Origin: Lactococcus paracarnosus
GTDB lineage: Bacteria; Bacillota; Bacilli; Lactobacillales; Streptococcaceae
Direction of reading: 5' to 3'
DNA: 64,000 nt
NCBI RefSeq assembly: GCF_006770285.1
Contig: NZ_CP017195.1
Coordinates: 1,674,001 to 1,738,000, forward strand
Below the pieces are notes generated by a model, which was not told where the DNA came from, ran no database searches, and saw nothing but the letters and a program-made list of their open reading frames with translations. How positions within the stretch are numbered: the first letter of the stretch is position 1; every line of letters starts with the position of its first letter. Made by a program: the position numbers and the translations under genes. Below are positions 9,356-17,446 of the stretch, piece by piece.

Positions 9356-9394
9356 TACAATTGTAATTTTACTACTTTGGTTTACGTTTGTAAA
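9356..9394 (-). promoter_or_regulatory. cinD promoter with two copper-box-like sites
   Basis: Minus-strand -35 TTTACA (complement of 9389-9394) and -10 TAAAAT (complement of 9366-9371) are 17 bases apart. TACAATTGTA at 9356-9365 matches the cop box TACAnnTGTA fully and sits near the transcription start. TACGTTTGTA at 9383-9392 matches in all but one base and overlaps the -35. Confidence 0.65.
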
Positions 9395-9480
9395 CTATTA
9401 TGCTCATTTAATTTAAGCACCTTCAAAAATATTGAGATCATATCAAAGTGATGTCTTAAAAACGAGTAAAATGAATTTGT

Positions 9481-9508
9481 TTGACAATTACCTCTAAAAT
9501 GATAAAAT
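9481..9508 (+). promoter_or_regulatory. Promoter of the T7SS-type toxin/immunity island
   Basis: TTGACA at 9481-9486 and TAAAAT at 9503-9508 are 16 bases apart, 38 bases before the first immunity-like gene. It is the clearest promoter for the island, which has no strong terminator until 13395. Confidence 0.7.
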
Positions 9509-9546
9509 AAAATTAGGTATTATATCATACAACTATAGGAATCACG

Positions 9547-10098
9547 GTGAGTATGATGAAATCTAGACTAAAAAAGGAATCAGTATTTTGCTGCTACTTC
9601 TATATGATCGGCATCGGAGGGAAAAGATACATGGAAAAACAAAAAACGGAAAAAGAATACCAACAAGGTAGTGAACTCATCCAAAGCTACGTAACAGATT
9701 ATCTAGTCAAAAAATACCAAGGAGTCGAAAAAATCGAGTGGCAAGGCATTGGCGTGAAATATAGAAATTCACCCATACTAGGCTCCTCCTTATTTGGTAA
9801 CTACGTCGATACAAAAGTAACGATATACGCTTCAGAAAATAGTTATTTCACAGTATGCTTTCAATTGACTGATGAAACTGAATATGATGATGATGCTAAA
9901 CAATACGTAAGATTAGACTCACTCAATCCAGAATGGGTAGATTCTCTTTTTGAAACCGAACTAAGGAATGCCATAAATGGTGGAAATATTGGAGATAAAA
10001 TGGATAAATTAGCAGCCAAAACACTCAGAAAGTCCACTAATGGTAGTCCAAATGCCAAGGTTATTTATAACCTAGAAATTCATGAATTAAGATATTAG
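9547..10098 (+). CDS. Candidate T7SS immunity protein, copy 1 (membrane anchor altered)
   Basis: A 183-residue protein, first of three tandem relatives. After a short N-terminus comes a hydrophobic segment (about residues 12-24) and then a polar domain with EYQQGSELIQSYVTDYL, KIEWQGIGVKYRNSP and the ending KVIYNLEIHELRY, all shared with copies 2 and 3. The likely topology is one membrane anchor with the domain outside. Against copy 3, one base is missing near 9578 and one is gained about 30 bases later, which rewrites the leucine-rich anchor as VFCCYFYMIG and restores the frame; six more bases are missing just after. GTG 9547 has AGGAA upstream; ATG 9553 is possible. Immunity role is inferred from place and the S. 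aureus TslA/TilA locus. Confidence 0.7.
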   Translation: MSMMKSRLKKESVFCCYFYMIGIGGKRYMEKQKTEKEYQQGSELIQSYVTDYLVKKYQGVEKIEWQGIGVKYRNSPILGSSLFGNYVDTKVTIYASENSYFTVCFQLTDETEYDDDAKQYVRLDSLNPEWVDSLFETELRNAINGGNIGDKMDKLAAKTLRKSTNGSPNAKVIYNLEIHELRY

Positions 10099-10108
10099 AA
10101 AGTGACTG

Positions 10109-10222
10109 ATGCCTACAGACATCACAACAGAAGTGTTGGCAAGTTCAAATAAAGCGATAAAAGAAGCTGTTCAATATTTTGATACTGACTTTTAAATTTG
10201 TATAAAAGGACTACCAGGTCCA
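10109..10222 (+). pseudogene. Relic of the toxin gene 5' end (first)
   Basis: From ATG 10109 the reading MPTDITTEVLASSNKAIKEA follows the start of the lipase toxin (MSNEINTEILAKAIDATKGN). After the stop at 10193, in the same frame, GLPG reappears as in the intact toxin. About 38 codons of toxin start remain, then the sequence switches to the upstream end of immunity copy 2. This marks a past duplication junction. Confidence 0.75.
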
Positions 10223-10230
10223 TAGGAATC

Positions 10231-10791
10231 ATGATGAGTATGGTGAAATCAAGAACAAAAAAAGTAATAAGTGTTTTACTGCTACTCCTATTGATTGGCA
10301 TCGGCACCGGAGGAAAAAGATACATGGACAAATAAAAAACAGAAAAAGAATACCAACAAGGCATTGAGCTTATCCAAAGCTATGTAACAGATTATCTAGT
10401 CAAAAATTACAAAGGAATCGAAAAGATTGAGTGGCAAGGCATTGGAGTGGAGTATAGAAATTCACCCATACTAGGTCCCTCTTTATTTGGTAATTATGTC
10501 GATACAGATGTAAAAGTTTATGTTTCTGAAGGTAATAATCTCACGATGATATACAGACTAAATGATGAAACTGAATATAATGATGACGCTAATAAATACA
10601 TAAGATTAGACTCACTCAATTCAAAATGGATAGACGACTTACTTCAAACAGAGTTAGAAAATACAGTAGGCGGAGGGAAAAAAGGAGATAAGATGACGCA
10701 GTTAGAAGCTGAAAGACTTAAAAAAACGGATACTGGTAGTCCAAATGCCAAGGTTATTTATAGCCTAAAAGTTCATGAGTTAACATATTAG
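10231..10791 (+). pseudogene. Candidate T7SS immunity protein, copy 2, broken by a stop codon
   Basis: From ATG 10231 the frame gives the same anchor as copy 3 (KKVISVLLLLLLIGIGTGG) but meets TAA at 10333-10335, where copy 3 has CAA. The remainder stays open in frame to 10791 and matches the family, ending KVIYSLKVHELTY. A part could restart at ATG 10447, but that product has no anchor and no clear ribosome site. Apart from this single change the copy is intact, so the loss looks recent. A sequencing error must be excluded. Confidence 0.8.
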
Positions 10792-10800
10792 GAGGTACTT

Positions 10801-11433
10801 GTGAGTAACGAAATTACCACAGAAAGGACAAGCAAGTCAATAGGAATCATGGTGAGTATGGTGAAATCAAGAATAAAAAAAGTAATAAGTGTTTTACTGC
10901 TACTCCTATTGATTGGCATCGGCACCGGAGGAAAAAGATACATGGACAAACAAAAAACAGAAAAAGAATACCAACAAGGTATTGAACTTATCCAAAGCTA
11001 TGTAACAGATTATCTAGTCAAAAATTATCAAGGAATCGAAAAGATTGAGTGGCAAGGCATTGGGGTGGAATATAGAAATTCACCCATACTAGGTCCCTCT
11101 TTATTTGGGAATTATGTCGATACAGATGTAACGATATACGCCTCACAAAATAGTTATCTCACAATTATTTTTACGTTAAATTATAATACAGAATATAATG
11201 AAAGTTCTAACAAATACTCTAAAAATCCATATTTAAGTTCAAACAATATAGACGAACTTCTTGAAATTGAATTGGATAATACTATCTATAAACGCGATGA
11301 TATGCATAAAATTATTGGATTGGAAGTAAGCCAAGACCAGAAGAAAGAATTTGAAAAAGTTAAAAAAAGTACTACTGGTAGTAAAAAAGCTAAGATAGTC
11401 TATAACCTAAAAGTTCATGAATTAATATATTAG
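10801..11433 (+). CDS. Candidate T7SS immunity protein, copy 3, fused to a toxin-start relic
   Basis: The frame opens at GTG 10801 behind AGGAGG with MSNEITTERTSKS, about 13 codons copied from the toxin start. It then runs into an intact immunity gene whose natural start is probably ATG 10849 (AGGAA before it), giving 194 residues. One leucine-rich membrane segment lies at about residues 12-28 of that form, followed by a polar domain. The middle of the domain differs greatly from copies 1 and 2 while both ends agree. It is the only copy with both an undisturbed anchor and an open frame, and it adjoins the toxin gene, so it is the best candidate for the working immunity protein. Confidence 0.72.
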   Translation: MSNEITTERTSKSIGIMVSMVKSRIKKVISVLLLLLLIGIGTGGKRYMDKQKTEKEYQQGIELIQSYVTDYLVKNYQGIEKIEWQGIGVEYRNSPILGPSLFGNYVDTDVTIYASQNSYLTIIFTLNYNTEYNESSNKYSKNPYLSSNNIDELLEIELDNTIYKRDDMHKIIGLEVSQDQKKEFEKVKKSTTGSKKAKIVYNLKVHELIY

Positions 11434-11443
11434 GAGGTCCTCT

Positions 11444-12757
11444 ATGAGTAATGAAATCAATACAGAAATTTTAGCAAAGGCTATTGATGCAACTAAAGGA
11501 AACGTCCAAATAATAGATGCCAATAAAATATTCAAGATACCTGGACTGCCAGGTCAATACAAGCTCGTAAACAAAGCAGCCAGCAGTAAAATCAGCCAAC
11601 TTAACGCCATGGCCATCGCTCCTGTCAATTCTGACGGTACAGTTGACTATAATAACTGTGCGGTCGTTTATGCTGGTACAAATACTTGGGGCGAAACGGG
11701 TAGAAATGGGGCACTTACTGCGGTCGGTGCGATCGATGGTTTATCTAGTGAATACTATGATGCGGTAGATTTTTTAAAGGCAACACAAGGTAAGCTTGCC
11801 AAGAAAAATGGCAAAATTACGGATGTCGCAGGATTTAGCCAGTCTGGTGGCTATATGATGAAAATGGCCGCTAAATACGGGCAAGCTATTGGCTTCAAAA
11901 CAACCAGTTTCGATGACTGGGGTGGGAGCCAGTTTAGTACCCTGAGCAAACCCCAACAAATATGGTTGATTGCTAATCCAGCCATGTTAACCCGATATCA
12001 AAATGATTCTTGGGCAGACCTATCTCGCCGAGATCATAAATATGGCAACATACAGGGGATTATAGGGATTGGTGATCATAATACCTTATCAAAATACTTT
12101 TCTGGTAATGCGTTGGAGCTAGACAGTTTAGCTAAAGATGGGATTTTCGCACCAAATATGACCAAGAAACAGGTTGAAAGGGCTGCTAAAAATTGGACTA
12201 AAAAACATAGGAATTGGGATCCTTTTGCTAATCATGATGCTGAAATAGCTGAACGTATCAAAACCTATTTAAACAGGTATGGTACCTATGCAACAAAAGC
12301 ATACGGACTACAGATGAAACGCCTCAATCAACTCAGATCTCACTTGCTGGCTAGTGGGGGAGGCATATCTGCAAATGGAAAAATCTACCTAGATAGTGAA
12401 GCAGCACGAATTATCGTAGAAAAAGCAGCGACTGACTTTGAGATAGCTACCGAGAGCATTCTCAAAGTCTATCAAAATGCTATTCGTCATGCACAAGACT
12501 TGTGGCAAGATACCTTAACAGAGTTTAGATGGATGGGGTCTTTACTGGAGGAGTGGGAAATCATGGCATGCTTGAGTGATATGGGTGCCACTCAATATAC
12601 AATCGTTACGTTACCTTGTCAAAATTATCAAGTAAAAATCGACAAAATTACCAATATGGCCTACAATTTCAACGCTTTAACCAACAAAATAAATGCTAAA
12701 ATAACTGACATCGTGGCAAGAGATAGCGAATTAGCCCAACAGTTAAGAGGGATATAA
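11444..12757 (+). CDS. Lipase-like toxin with helical C-terminal T7SS-targeting region (TslA-like)
   Basis: A 437-residue protein starting behind AGGAGG. Residues about 50-280 resemble an alpha/beta hydrolase: VVYAGTN (about 74-80) is the early strand, and GFSQSGG (130-136) the nucleophile elbow, with S132 or S134 as nucleophile. D211 and H274 are possible partners. The motif is GxSxS, not the usual GxSxG. Residues about 285-437 are mainly helical and end in a long amphipathic stretch. There is no signal peptide. Lipase first and helical targeting region last is the reverse of LXG toxins, as in S. aureus TslA. The two small helical genes after it and the immunity-like genes before it support the call. 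Substrate and secretion are inferred. Confidence 0.7.
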   Translation: MSNEINTEILAKAIDATKGNVQIIDANKIFKIPGLPGQYKLVNKAASSKISQLNAMAIAPVNSDGTVDYNNCAVVYAGTNTWGETGRNGALTAVGAIDGLSSEYYDAVDFLKATQGKLAKKNGKITDVAGFSQSGGYMMKMAAKYGQAIGFKTTSFDDWGGSQFSTLSKPQQIWLIANPAMLTRYQNDSWADLSRRDHKYGNIQGIIGIGDHNTLSKYFSGNALELDSLAKDGIFAPNMTKKQVERAAKNWTKKHRNWDPFANHDAEIAERIKTYLNRYGTYATKAYGLQMKRLNQLRSHLLASGGGISANGKIYLDSEAARIIVEKAATDFEIATESILKVYQNAIRHAQDLWQDTLTEFRWMGSLLEEWEIMACLSDMGATQYTIVTLPCQNYQVKIDKITNMAYNFNALTNKINAKITDIVARDSELAQQLRGI

Positions 12758-12758
12758 A

Positions 12759-13067
12759 ATGGGATTATCAGAAGAAGACATCATTTCAGACTACCAAAAT
12801 AGCCGAAGACAACTTGAGGAAACCGAAGACCAAATCAGATTTCTGCAAAGAAAAGGGGAACAAGAAACAGAATCTGCCATTCAGGAGATGAATAGTCGAC
12901 TTAGGCATCAAGCTCTAGATGGACAAGCCGTTTCATTTATCCAGCAAGAGATGTATCGTGCGCATGAGGCATTTGATGAGATTGCAAATCAAGAAAAGAG
13001 AAAATGCCTGCAAAAACTAGAAGAGAATGAATTAAACTACCGTCAAAAATTAAGAGAAATCAGATAA
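12759..13067 (+). CDS. Small helical partner protein, DUF3958-like
   Basis: A 102-residue, highly charged, almost wholly helical protein with heptad-like spacing (RRQLEETEDQIRFLQRKGEQ, CLQKLEENELNYRQKLREI). Its ATG is one base past the toxin stop, with AGAGGG inside the toxin end, so it is translationally coupled. Small coiled proteins next to LXG or TslA-type toxins bind the targeting domain and are needed for T7SS export. The family name is from memory. Confidence 0.65.
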   Translation: MGLSEEDIISDYQNSRRQLEETEDQIRFLQRKGEQETESAIQEMNSRLRHQALDGQAVSFIQQEMYRAHEAFDEIANQEKRKCLQKLEENELNYRQKLREIR

Positions 13068-13087
13068 TTCAGGAGGATAAAGCAAGA

Positions 13088-13348
13088 ATGGACATATTGG
13101 AACAAGCCTACCGTGAGCTACAAAAGAGTTTGCAAAAGGCACACGTCAAATCGAATGCTCTCTTCGTTATGGACAGCAGTTCAAAGGATCAAAAAAAAGT
13201 GAGGGATCAAAGTAAAACCGAAACCGAACAGACCAAAACGACCTTAAGCCATGCTTCAAAAACTTTAGCAGGTACGATTCAAGGTAGCTTTGGCGAAAAG
13301 TTAACGCAGGTACTCGAAGAACAAGAAAAGTTTTTATCCGACTTTTAA
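13088..13348 (+). CDS. Small helical T7SS-associated protein (TIGR04197/Lap1-like)
   Basis: An 86-residue protein starting behind AGGAGG, last gene of the island operon. It has a helix, a Ser/Lys/Gln-rich middle and a second helix ending in EKFLSDF. Proteins of this size and place in LXG operons resemble WXG100 subunits and pair with the toxin targeting domain. The C-terminal FLSD recalls, but does not match, the FxxxD export motif reported for such partners. The assignment depends on context. Confidence 0.6.
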   Translation: MDILEQAYRELQKSLQKAHVKSNALFVMDSSSKDQKKVRDQSKTETEQTKTTLSHASKTLAGTIQGSFGEKLTQVLEEQEKFLSDF

Positions 13349-13394
13349 AGTTAGGGATGCAAATACTTTGACGTCCGACAGTCATATCAAGTTT

Positions 13395-13430
13395 AATACA
13401 GCTATTCTTATGAGATTAGCTGTATTTTTT
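13395..13430 (+). terminator. Terminator of the toxin island operon
   Basis: AATACAGCTA at 13395-13404 pairs with TAGCTGTATT at 13417-13426, followed by T residues; 47 bases after the last island gene. Confidence 0.85.
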
Positions 13431-13475
13431 ATCTTGCACTTCCCCCTTTGCTATGAGATATTTCTTTGATTGAAC

Positions 13476-13500
13476 AAAAAAAAGGATTAGCAAGCTAACC
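13476..13500 (-). terminator. Terminator overlapping the end of the DUF1033 gene
   Basis: On the minus strand GGTTAGC pairs with GCTAATCC (one bulged base), followed by eight T. The DUF1033 stop codon lies inside the hairpin. Confidence 0.75.
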
Positions 13501-13857
13501 CTTATATTGACATATTTTATGAGGTGTAAATCCTGAAGCTTTGGCATACGGCAAGCGATTCTCAAAGCTTTTTACAGGATGCCAATCTTCTAATAAAGCA
13601 ATGCTGTGATACTGCTGTAAGTCATCATCACACTCCACACACCAGCGTGTATCTGTCTTTACCCAAAACGCAGCGAGAAAGTCCTTTTGACTTTTAAATT
13701 CCGGATAAGACTTGGATAAACGCGCCCACTCCTGCTTATAAAATCGTAATGCCTCATAAAAATCATCAAATTCATGTTTTGCAACAATATCCTGTCGCCA
13801 ATCATCAAAAAACCACCACGGCTCATTATCTCCGCGCATTTCAACTACTCTGTACAT
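13495..13857 (-). CDS. DUF1033 family protein
   Basis: A 120-residue protein beginning MYRVVEMRGDNEPWWFFDDW, the characteristic start of DUF1033 proteins of streptococci and lactococci. Its function is not known. I take ATG 13857, with AAGGGG upstream; the frame is open to 13923 but the extra residues do not fit the family. It follows mrnC by 62 bases and probably belongs to the cysE-cysS-mrnC unit. Aromatic and acidic residues are frequent. No membrane segment is visible. Confidence 0.82.
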   Translation of the reverse strand: MYRVVEMRGDNEPWWFFDDWRQDIVAKHEFDDFYEALRFYKQEWARLSKSYPEFKSQKDFLAAFWVKTDTRWCVECDDDLQQYHSIALLEDWHPVKSFENRLPYAKASGFTPHKICQYKG

Positions 13858-13919
13858 CGCCCAACCCCTTGTATATTTGGTTAATATAGTACCTATTCTA
13901 CAAGAAATGTTGGAAAATT

Positions 13920-14321
13920 TCATAAAATTTGCTCAGAGATTTTTTTGATGCAATAAGTTGCAAGCTCTGCTACCCGTTCATTTTTACCAGTCAAATGGTT
14001 AAATCCAAACACTGCTTCAAATCCGGTAGAGATACGGTAGGTAATCACGTCTGTGTTTTTTGCTGTCGTTTTACTATGCGCATTACGACCACGTTTAAAA
14101 TAACTTAACTCTTCTTCTGTTAAAAATGCGTCTTTTTCCATCTCAGCAATCAGGTAAGCTTGTGCCTTTGCACTGACGAATCTGACTGCATTTTTTTGTA
14201 GTTCTCCTGGTTTTGTGATCCCTTTAGCTAACAAGTGATCGCGAACAAACACTTCATAAACTGCGTCACCAGCATATGCTAAAGCAATCCCATTTAATAA
14301 ATCAGCTCTAAATTCAGTCAC
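13920..14321 (-). CDS. mrnC: Mini-ribonuclease III MrnC
   Basis: A 133-residue RNase III catalytic domain without an RNA-binding domain. The signature [18 protein letters not shown] (about residues 13-30) carries the catalytic Asp, and the second half has the conserved RGRNAHSKT. Mini-III matures 23S rRNA in B. subtilis. The gene overlaps the end of cysS by eight bases, the usual arrangement in Firmicutes. Confidence 0.93.
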   Translation of the reverse strand: MTEFRADLLNGIALAYAGDAVYEVFVRDHLLAKGITKPGELQKNAVRFVSAKAQAYLIAEMEKDAFLTEEELSYFKRGRNAHSKTTAKNTDVITYRISTGFEAVFGFNHLTGKNERVAELATYCIKKISEQIL

Positions 14322-15684
14322 GTGTCCACCTCACACCATCTGGTGTATCTAATAAAGAAATCCCTTTTGCCTTTAGCGTATCTCGGATATCATCTGACAA
14401 CTTGTAATCCCGATTTTCTCTAGCAAGTTGTCTTTTTTGAATTAGCCCATCTATCTCGGCATCCAATAAGCCATCCTCAAATGAAATGCCCATAATCATC
14501 AAAATCTCATCAAACAAGTCTAGTGCCTCAAGTGAGAAATTACCTGTATTGATATACTTAATCAACTCATAAAAAACTGTCAGACCATTTGAAATATTGA
14601 AATCATCATCCATTTCCTTGATGAAATCTTGACGAAAGCCACTTATTTCTTGATCTGGTAGCTGTGCTTCGACTGGATTTTGCTTGATTTCAAAATTTAG
14701 CTTCTCATAAGCATGCTTTATTTTTTTAAAGTTATTTTCAGCATCTTGAACTGAATCATCAGAAAAAGCCAAAGGTTTTCTATAATGTTGGCTAACTAAG
14801 AAAAAGCGTAAGATTTGTGCATCAATCACGTCTAACATATCATGCACAGTCTCAAAATTCCCCAGAGATTTGGACATTTTTTCACCATCTGCTGCGGTCA
14901 CAAAGCCATTATGCAACCAATAATTTGCAAATGTTTGACCCGTTTTTCCCTCTGACTGTGCGATTTCATTTGTATGATGTGGAAACTCTAAGTCAGCTCC
15001 CCCACCGTGAATATCGATCGTATCCCCTAAGATACTCGTCGCCATAACGGAACACTCAATGTGCCAGCCTGGTCGACCGCTACTCCACGGACTTTCCCAA
15101 GATGGCTCCTCAGGTTTACTTGACTTCCATAAGGCAAAATCAAGCGGGTCCTCCTTAGCTAATTCTAGTGTCCCTGTTCGACCAGATGCACCTGCTTCAA
15201 GTTCATCTATGTTTTTATTGGCTAGACGTCCATAACCTTGGGACTTCTTGACACGAAAAAAAACATCCCCGTTTGCCACATAAGCAAAGTCATTTTGAAT
15301 CAATACCTCGATAAAGGCAATAATTTCAGGTATAAAGTCAAGTACACGTGGATGTTGTGTCGCTGCTTTGACACCAAGTGCTGTCGTGTCTTCCTGATAG
15401 GCCTGGATATACGTTTCGACCAGCGTTTCAATCGATAGGTTAGCCACGTTGGCTGCCTTGATAATTTTATCATCAACATCTGTAAAATTAGAGATAAACG
15501 TGACATCAAACCCACGATACTCGAAATATTTCCGAATCATATCAAAGGCAACGACAGATCTTGCATTGCCAATATGGATATAATTATAAACCGTCGGTCC
15601 ACAAACATACATCGTGATCTGACCGCTTTTTAATGGGACAAATATTTCTTTTTCTCGTGTCATTGTATTATATAATTTAATCAT
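14314..15684 (-). CDS. cysS: Cysteinyl-tRNA synthetase
   Basis: A 456-residue class I synthetase. Seen: the HIGH motif as HIGN ([13 protein letters not shown], about residues 30-42), Zn-site CGPTVY, WHIECS and [12 protein letters not shown], and the KMSKS loop in [11 protein letters not shown] (about 265-275). It charges tRNA-Cys with cysteine. It stands between cysE and mrnC, pairing cysteine synthesis with its use. Length and motifs are normal. Confidence 0.97.
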   Translation of the reverse strand: MIKLYNTMTREKEIFVPLKSGQITMYVCGPTVYNYIHIGNARSVVAFDMIRKYFEYRGFDVTFISNFTDVDDKIIKAANVANLSIETLVETYIQAYQEDTTALGVKAATQHPRVLDFIPEIIAFIEVLIQNDFAYVANGDVFFRVKKSQGYGRLANKNIDELEAGASGRTGTLELAKEDPLDFALWKSSKPEEPSWESPWSSGRPGWHIECSVMATSILGDTIDIHGGGADLEFPHHTNEIAQSEGKTGQTFANYWLHNGFVTAADGEKMSKSLGNFETVHDMLDVIDAQILRFFLVSQHYRKPLAFSDDSVQDAENNFKKIKHAYEKLNFEIKQNPVEAQLPDQEISGFRQDFIKEMDDDFNISNGLTVFYELIKYINTGNFSLEALDLFDEILMIMGISFEDGLLDAEIDGLIQKRQLARENRDYKLSDDIRDTLKAKGISLLDTPDGVRWTRD

Positions 15685-15740
15685 TTACTTCTCCTACACT
15701 TTTAAAACGATTCACTAGTTGACAGCACCTACCATTTTAG

Positions 15741-16334
15741 CTATATGCCACCCATGTGATCATAGAAGCTAACATGTCGTGCGCGCTCTAATTTAGTCAA
15801 CTCACGTTCTGGTGAGATTTCTCCGTGTACTCTGACGATCTTAGCCGGTATACCGACGACAGTCACTGCTGTAGGGACATCTTTTGTTACAACAGCACTT
15901 GCGCCAATTTTCGCATGCTCACCAATCTCTATCGGTCCGAGCAGCTGCGCATGGGCAGAGATTAAAGCACCCCGTCTCACAGTTGGATGGCGTTTACCTG
16001 TATCTTTTCCTGTCCCACCTAATGTCACACCATGGTAAAGTTTAACACCCGACTCTACGATAGCTGTTTCACCAATCACAAGTCCTGAGCCATGATCAAT
16101 AAACACACCATTTTCGATGATGGCACCTGGATGAATTTCAATTTGTGTAAAAAACCGCCATAATTGCGCATGCATCCGACCGATTAATTTAAAGTGATGG
16201 CACCAAAAAAAATGAGACAGCTTATGCGCGGCAAGTGCCTTTATGCCAGGAGAAGTCAGAAATATCTCAACATTGTAGCGTGCTGCTGGATCATTTTCCT
16301 TAACAACTGCAAATGCCTCTTTCCAAAAGCCCAT
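15741..16334 (-). CDS. cysE: Serine O-acetyltransferase
   Basis: A 197-residue protein with an N-terminal helical part and a left-handed beta helix of hexapeptide repeats (GAIIENGVFIDHGSGLVIGE and onward). It makes O-acetylserine for cysteine synthesis. GGGAGG stands before ATG 16334; the frame open to 16376 has no such site. It precedes cysS by 56 bases and is probably co-transcribed. Confidence 0.93.
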   Translation of the reverse strand: MGFWKEAFAVVKENDPAARYNVEIFLTSPGIKALAAHKLSHFFWCHHFKLIGRMHAQLWRFFTQIEIHPGAIIENGVFIDHGSGLVIGETAIVESGVKLYHGVTLGGTGKDTGKRHPTVRRGALISAHAQLLGPIEIGEHAKIGASAVVTKDVPTAVTVVGIPAKIVRVHGEISPERELTKLERARHVSFYDHMGGI

Positions 16335-16397
16335 TTTCTCTACCTCCCATCGTCTTTTCTCTAAAAGACGGTACACAACTGTACTAATTACTTAGTC

Positions 16398-17171
16398 TTA
16401 ACTAGACGTTCCAGATGAAGCAAGATCTTGCCACACGATAATTGATTGATTATATTCCGATGCATCAAATGGGTCTACAGCAACACCTAACACATCCTCC
16501 AACTCATTTTCACCAGCGCGTGGTGCTTTTAATTCGCTTAAACTCCAGGTCAAGACAATCCCTTTACTTGCTTGGAAAGGGATGCCAAAGTCTGGATGAT
16601 TATACCATTTTGAAAAACTCAAAATATTGCTAAAAACAGGCACAAAAGACTCCCCAGCTGCATTGGATAGGGTCGCAAATATCCTAGATACACTACCATC
16701 TGCTATTTGTCTCGTAAAGGCTGGCATCAGAAAATACTGCTCAGAGACTGGCAGTGAGGCATTATCAGATAATTTATTGAGTACATCAGTATAGCGATTG
16801 ATGAAGGTAATCAAATGCTCTCTAGGTAACATAGTTGCATTACTTGCATCTTGGCCTGCAGGTTGTAGATTAAAGGCAATCGCATCAAATTCTTGACTCA
16901 TCAAGTCTTCAACAACTGATACAAAGGATTTATTAACATAGGTCAGCGATTCTGTCACCTGTTGTTCAAACGTTGCTACTGCTTCTGATGTTGTAAAAAC
17001 TGGGATAACTGATTTATCTTCGATAGGGACGATAAACTGTTCCCCAACTGCTACAAGTGGATAGGCAAATAAAGCATGGACAAAGCCGATATCAGCAATG
17101 AAATTACCTGGGTTCGAGATAAAGCCCCGTAAACGCTCATCTAGTTCTGGGGAAAAGGTATAGTCAGTCAT
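16398..17171 (-). CDS. SseB-like domain protein
   Basis: A 257-residue soluble protein. The pattern FIVPIEDKSVIPVFTTSEAV (about residues 45-65) and the later FVPVFSNILSFSKWY resemble the SseB N-terminal domain, apparently present twice. The function of such proteins in Gram-positives is not established. I place the start at ATG 17171 (AGAAG close before it); upstream TTG/ATG choices at 17231-17228 have no ribosome site. It lies just upstream of cysE and may be part of that unit. Confidence 0.65.
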   Translation of the reverse strand: MTDYTFSPELDERLRGFISNPGNFIADIGFVHALFAYPLVAVGEQFIVPIEDKSVIPVFTTSEAVATFEQQVTESLTYVNKSFVSVVEDLMSQEFDAIAFNLQPAGQDASNATMLPREHLITFINRYTDVLNKLSDNASLPVSEQYFLMPAFTRQIADGSVSRIFATLSNAAGESFVPVFSNILSFSKWYNHPDFGIPFQASKGIVLTWSLSELKAPRAGENELEDVLGVAVDPFDASEYNQSIIVWQDLASSGTSS

Positions 17172-17397
17172 TTTCTTCTCACTTTTATTTTTATGATCAA
17201 TTCGTCTTGATTCATTCATACTTTGCATCAAAAGGTCGCATCGTACGACTTATTATTATCCTATTTTACCATAAAAAGGCTTGATTTAACTAGATGCAAG
17301 GCGATTTTAAGCAAGACTAGTCCGAACCGCCTATATAGGCTGCTGATTAACCTATCACCTAAGCCAGTTGCCAAACCCTACTGCTTATATCCGCAAC

Positions 17398-17428
17398 TAA
17401 AAAAAACACCTTCACAGTGTTTTTTTTG
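17398..17428 (-). terminator. Terminator after the duplicated-domain lipoprotein gene
   Basis: AAAAAACAC and GTGTTTTTT pair around a short loop, with T-rich flanks on either strand. It lies 19 bases past the lipoprotein stop. The rest of 17172-17446 shows no gene. Confidence 0.7.
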
Positions 17429-17446
17429 CGAGACTATTAGCATCGG

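Noticed and set aside
10122..10364. Minus-strand 80-residue open frame
   Set aside because: It lies opposite the toxin-start relic and immunity copy 2 and has no ribosome site.
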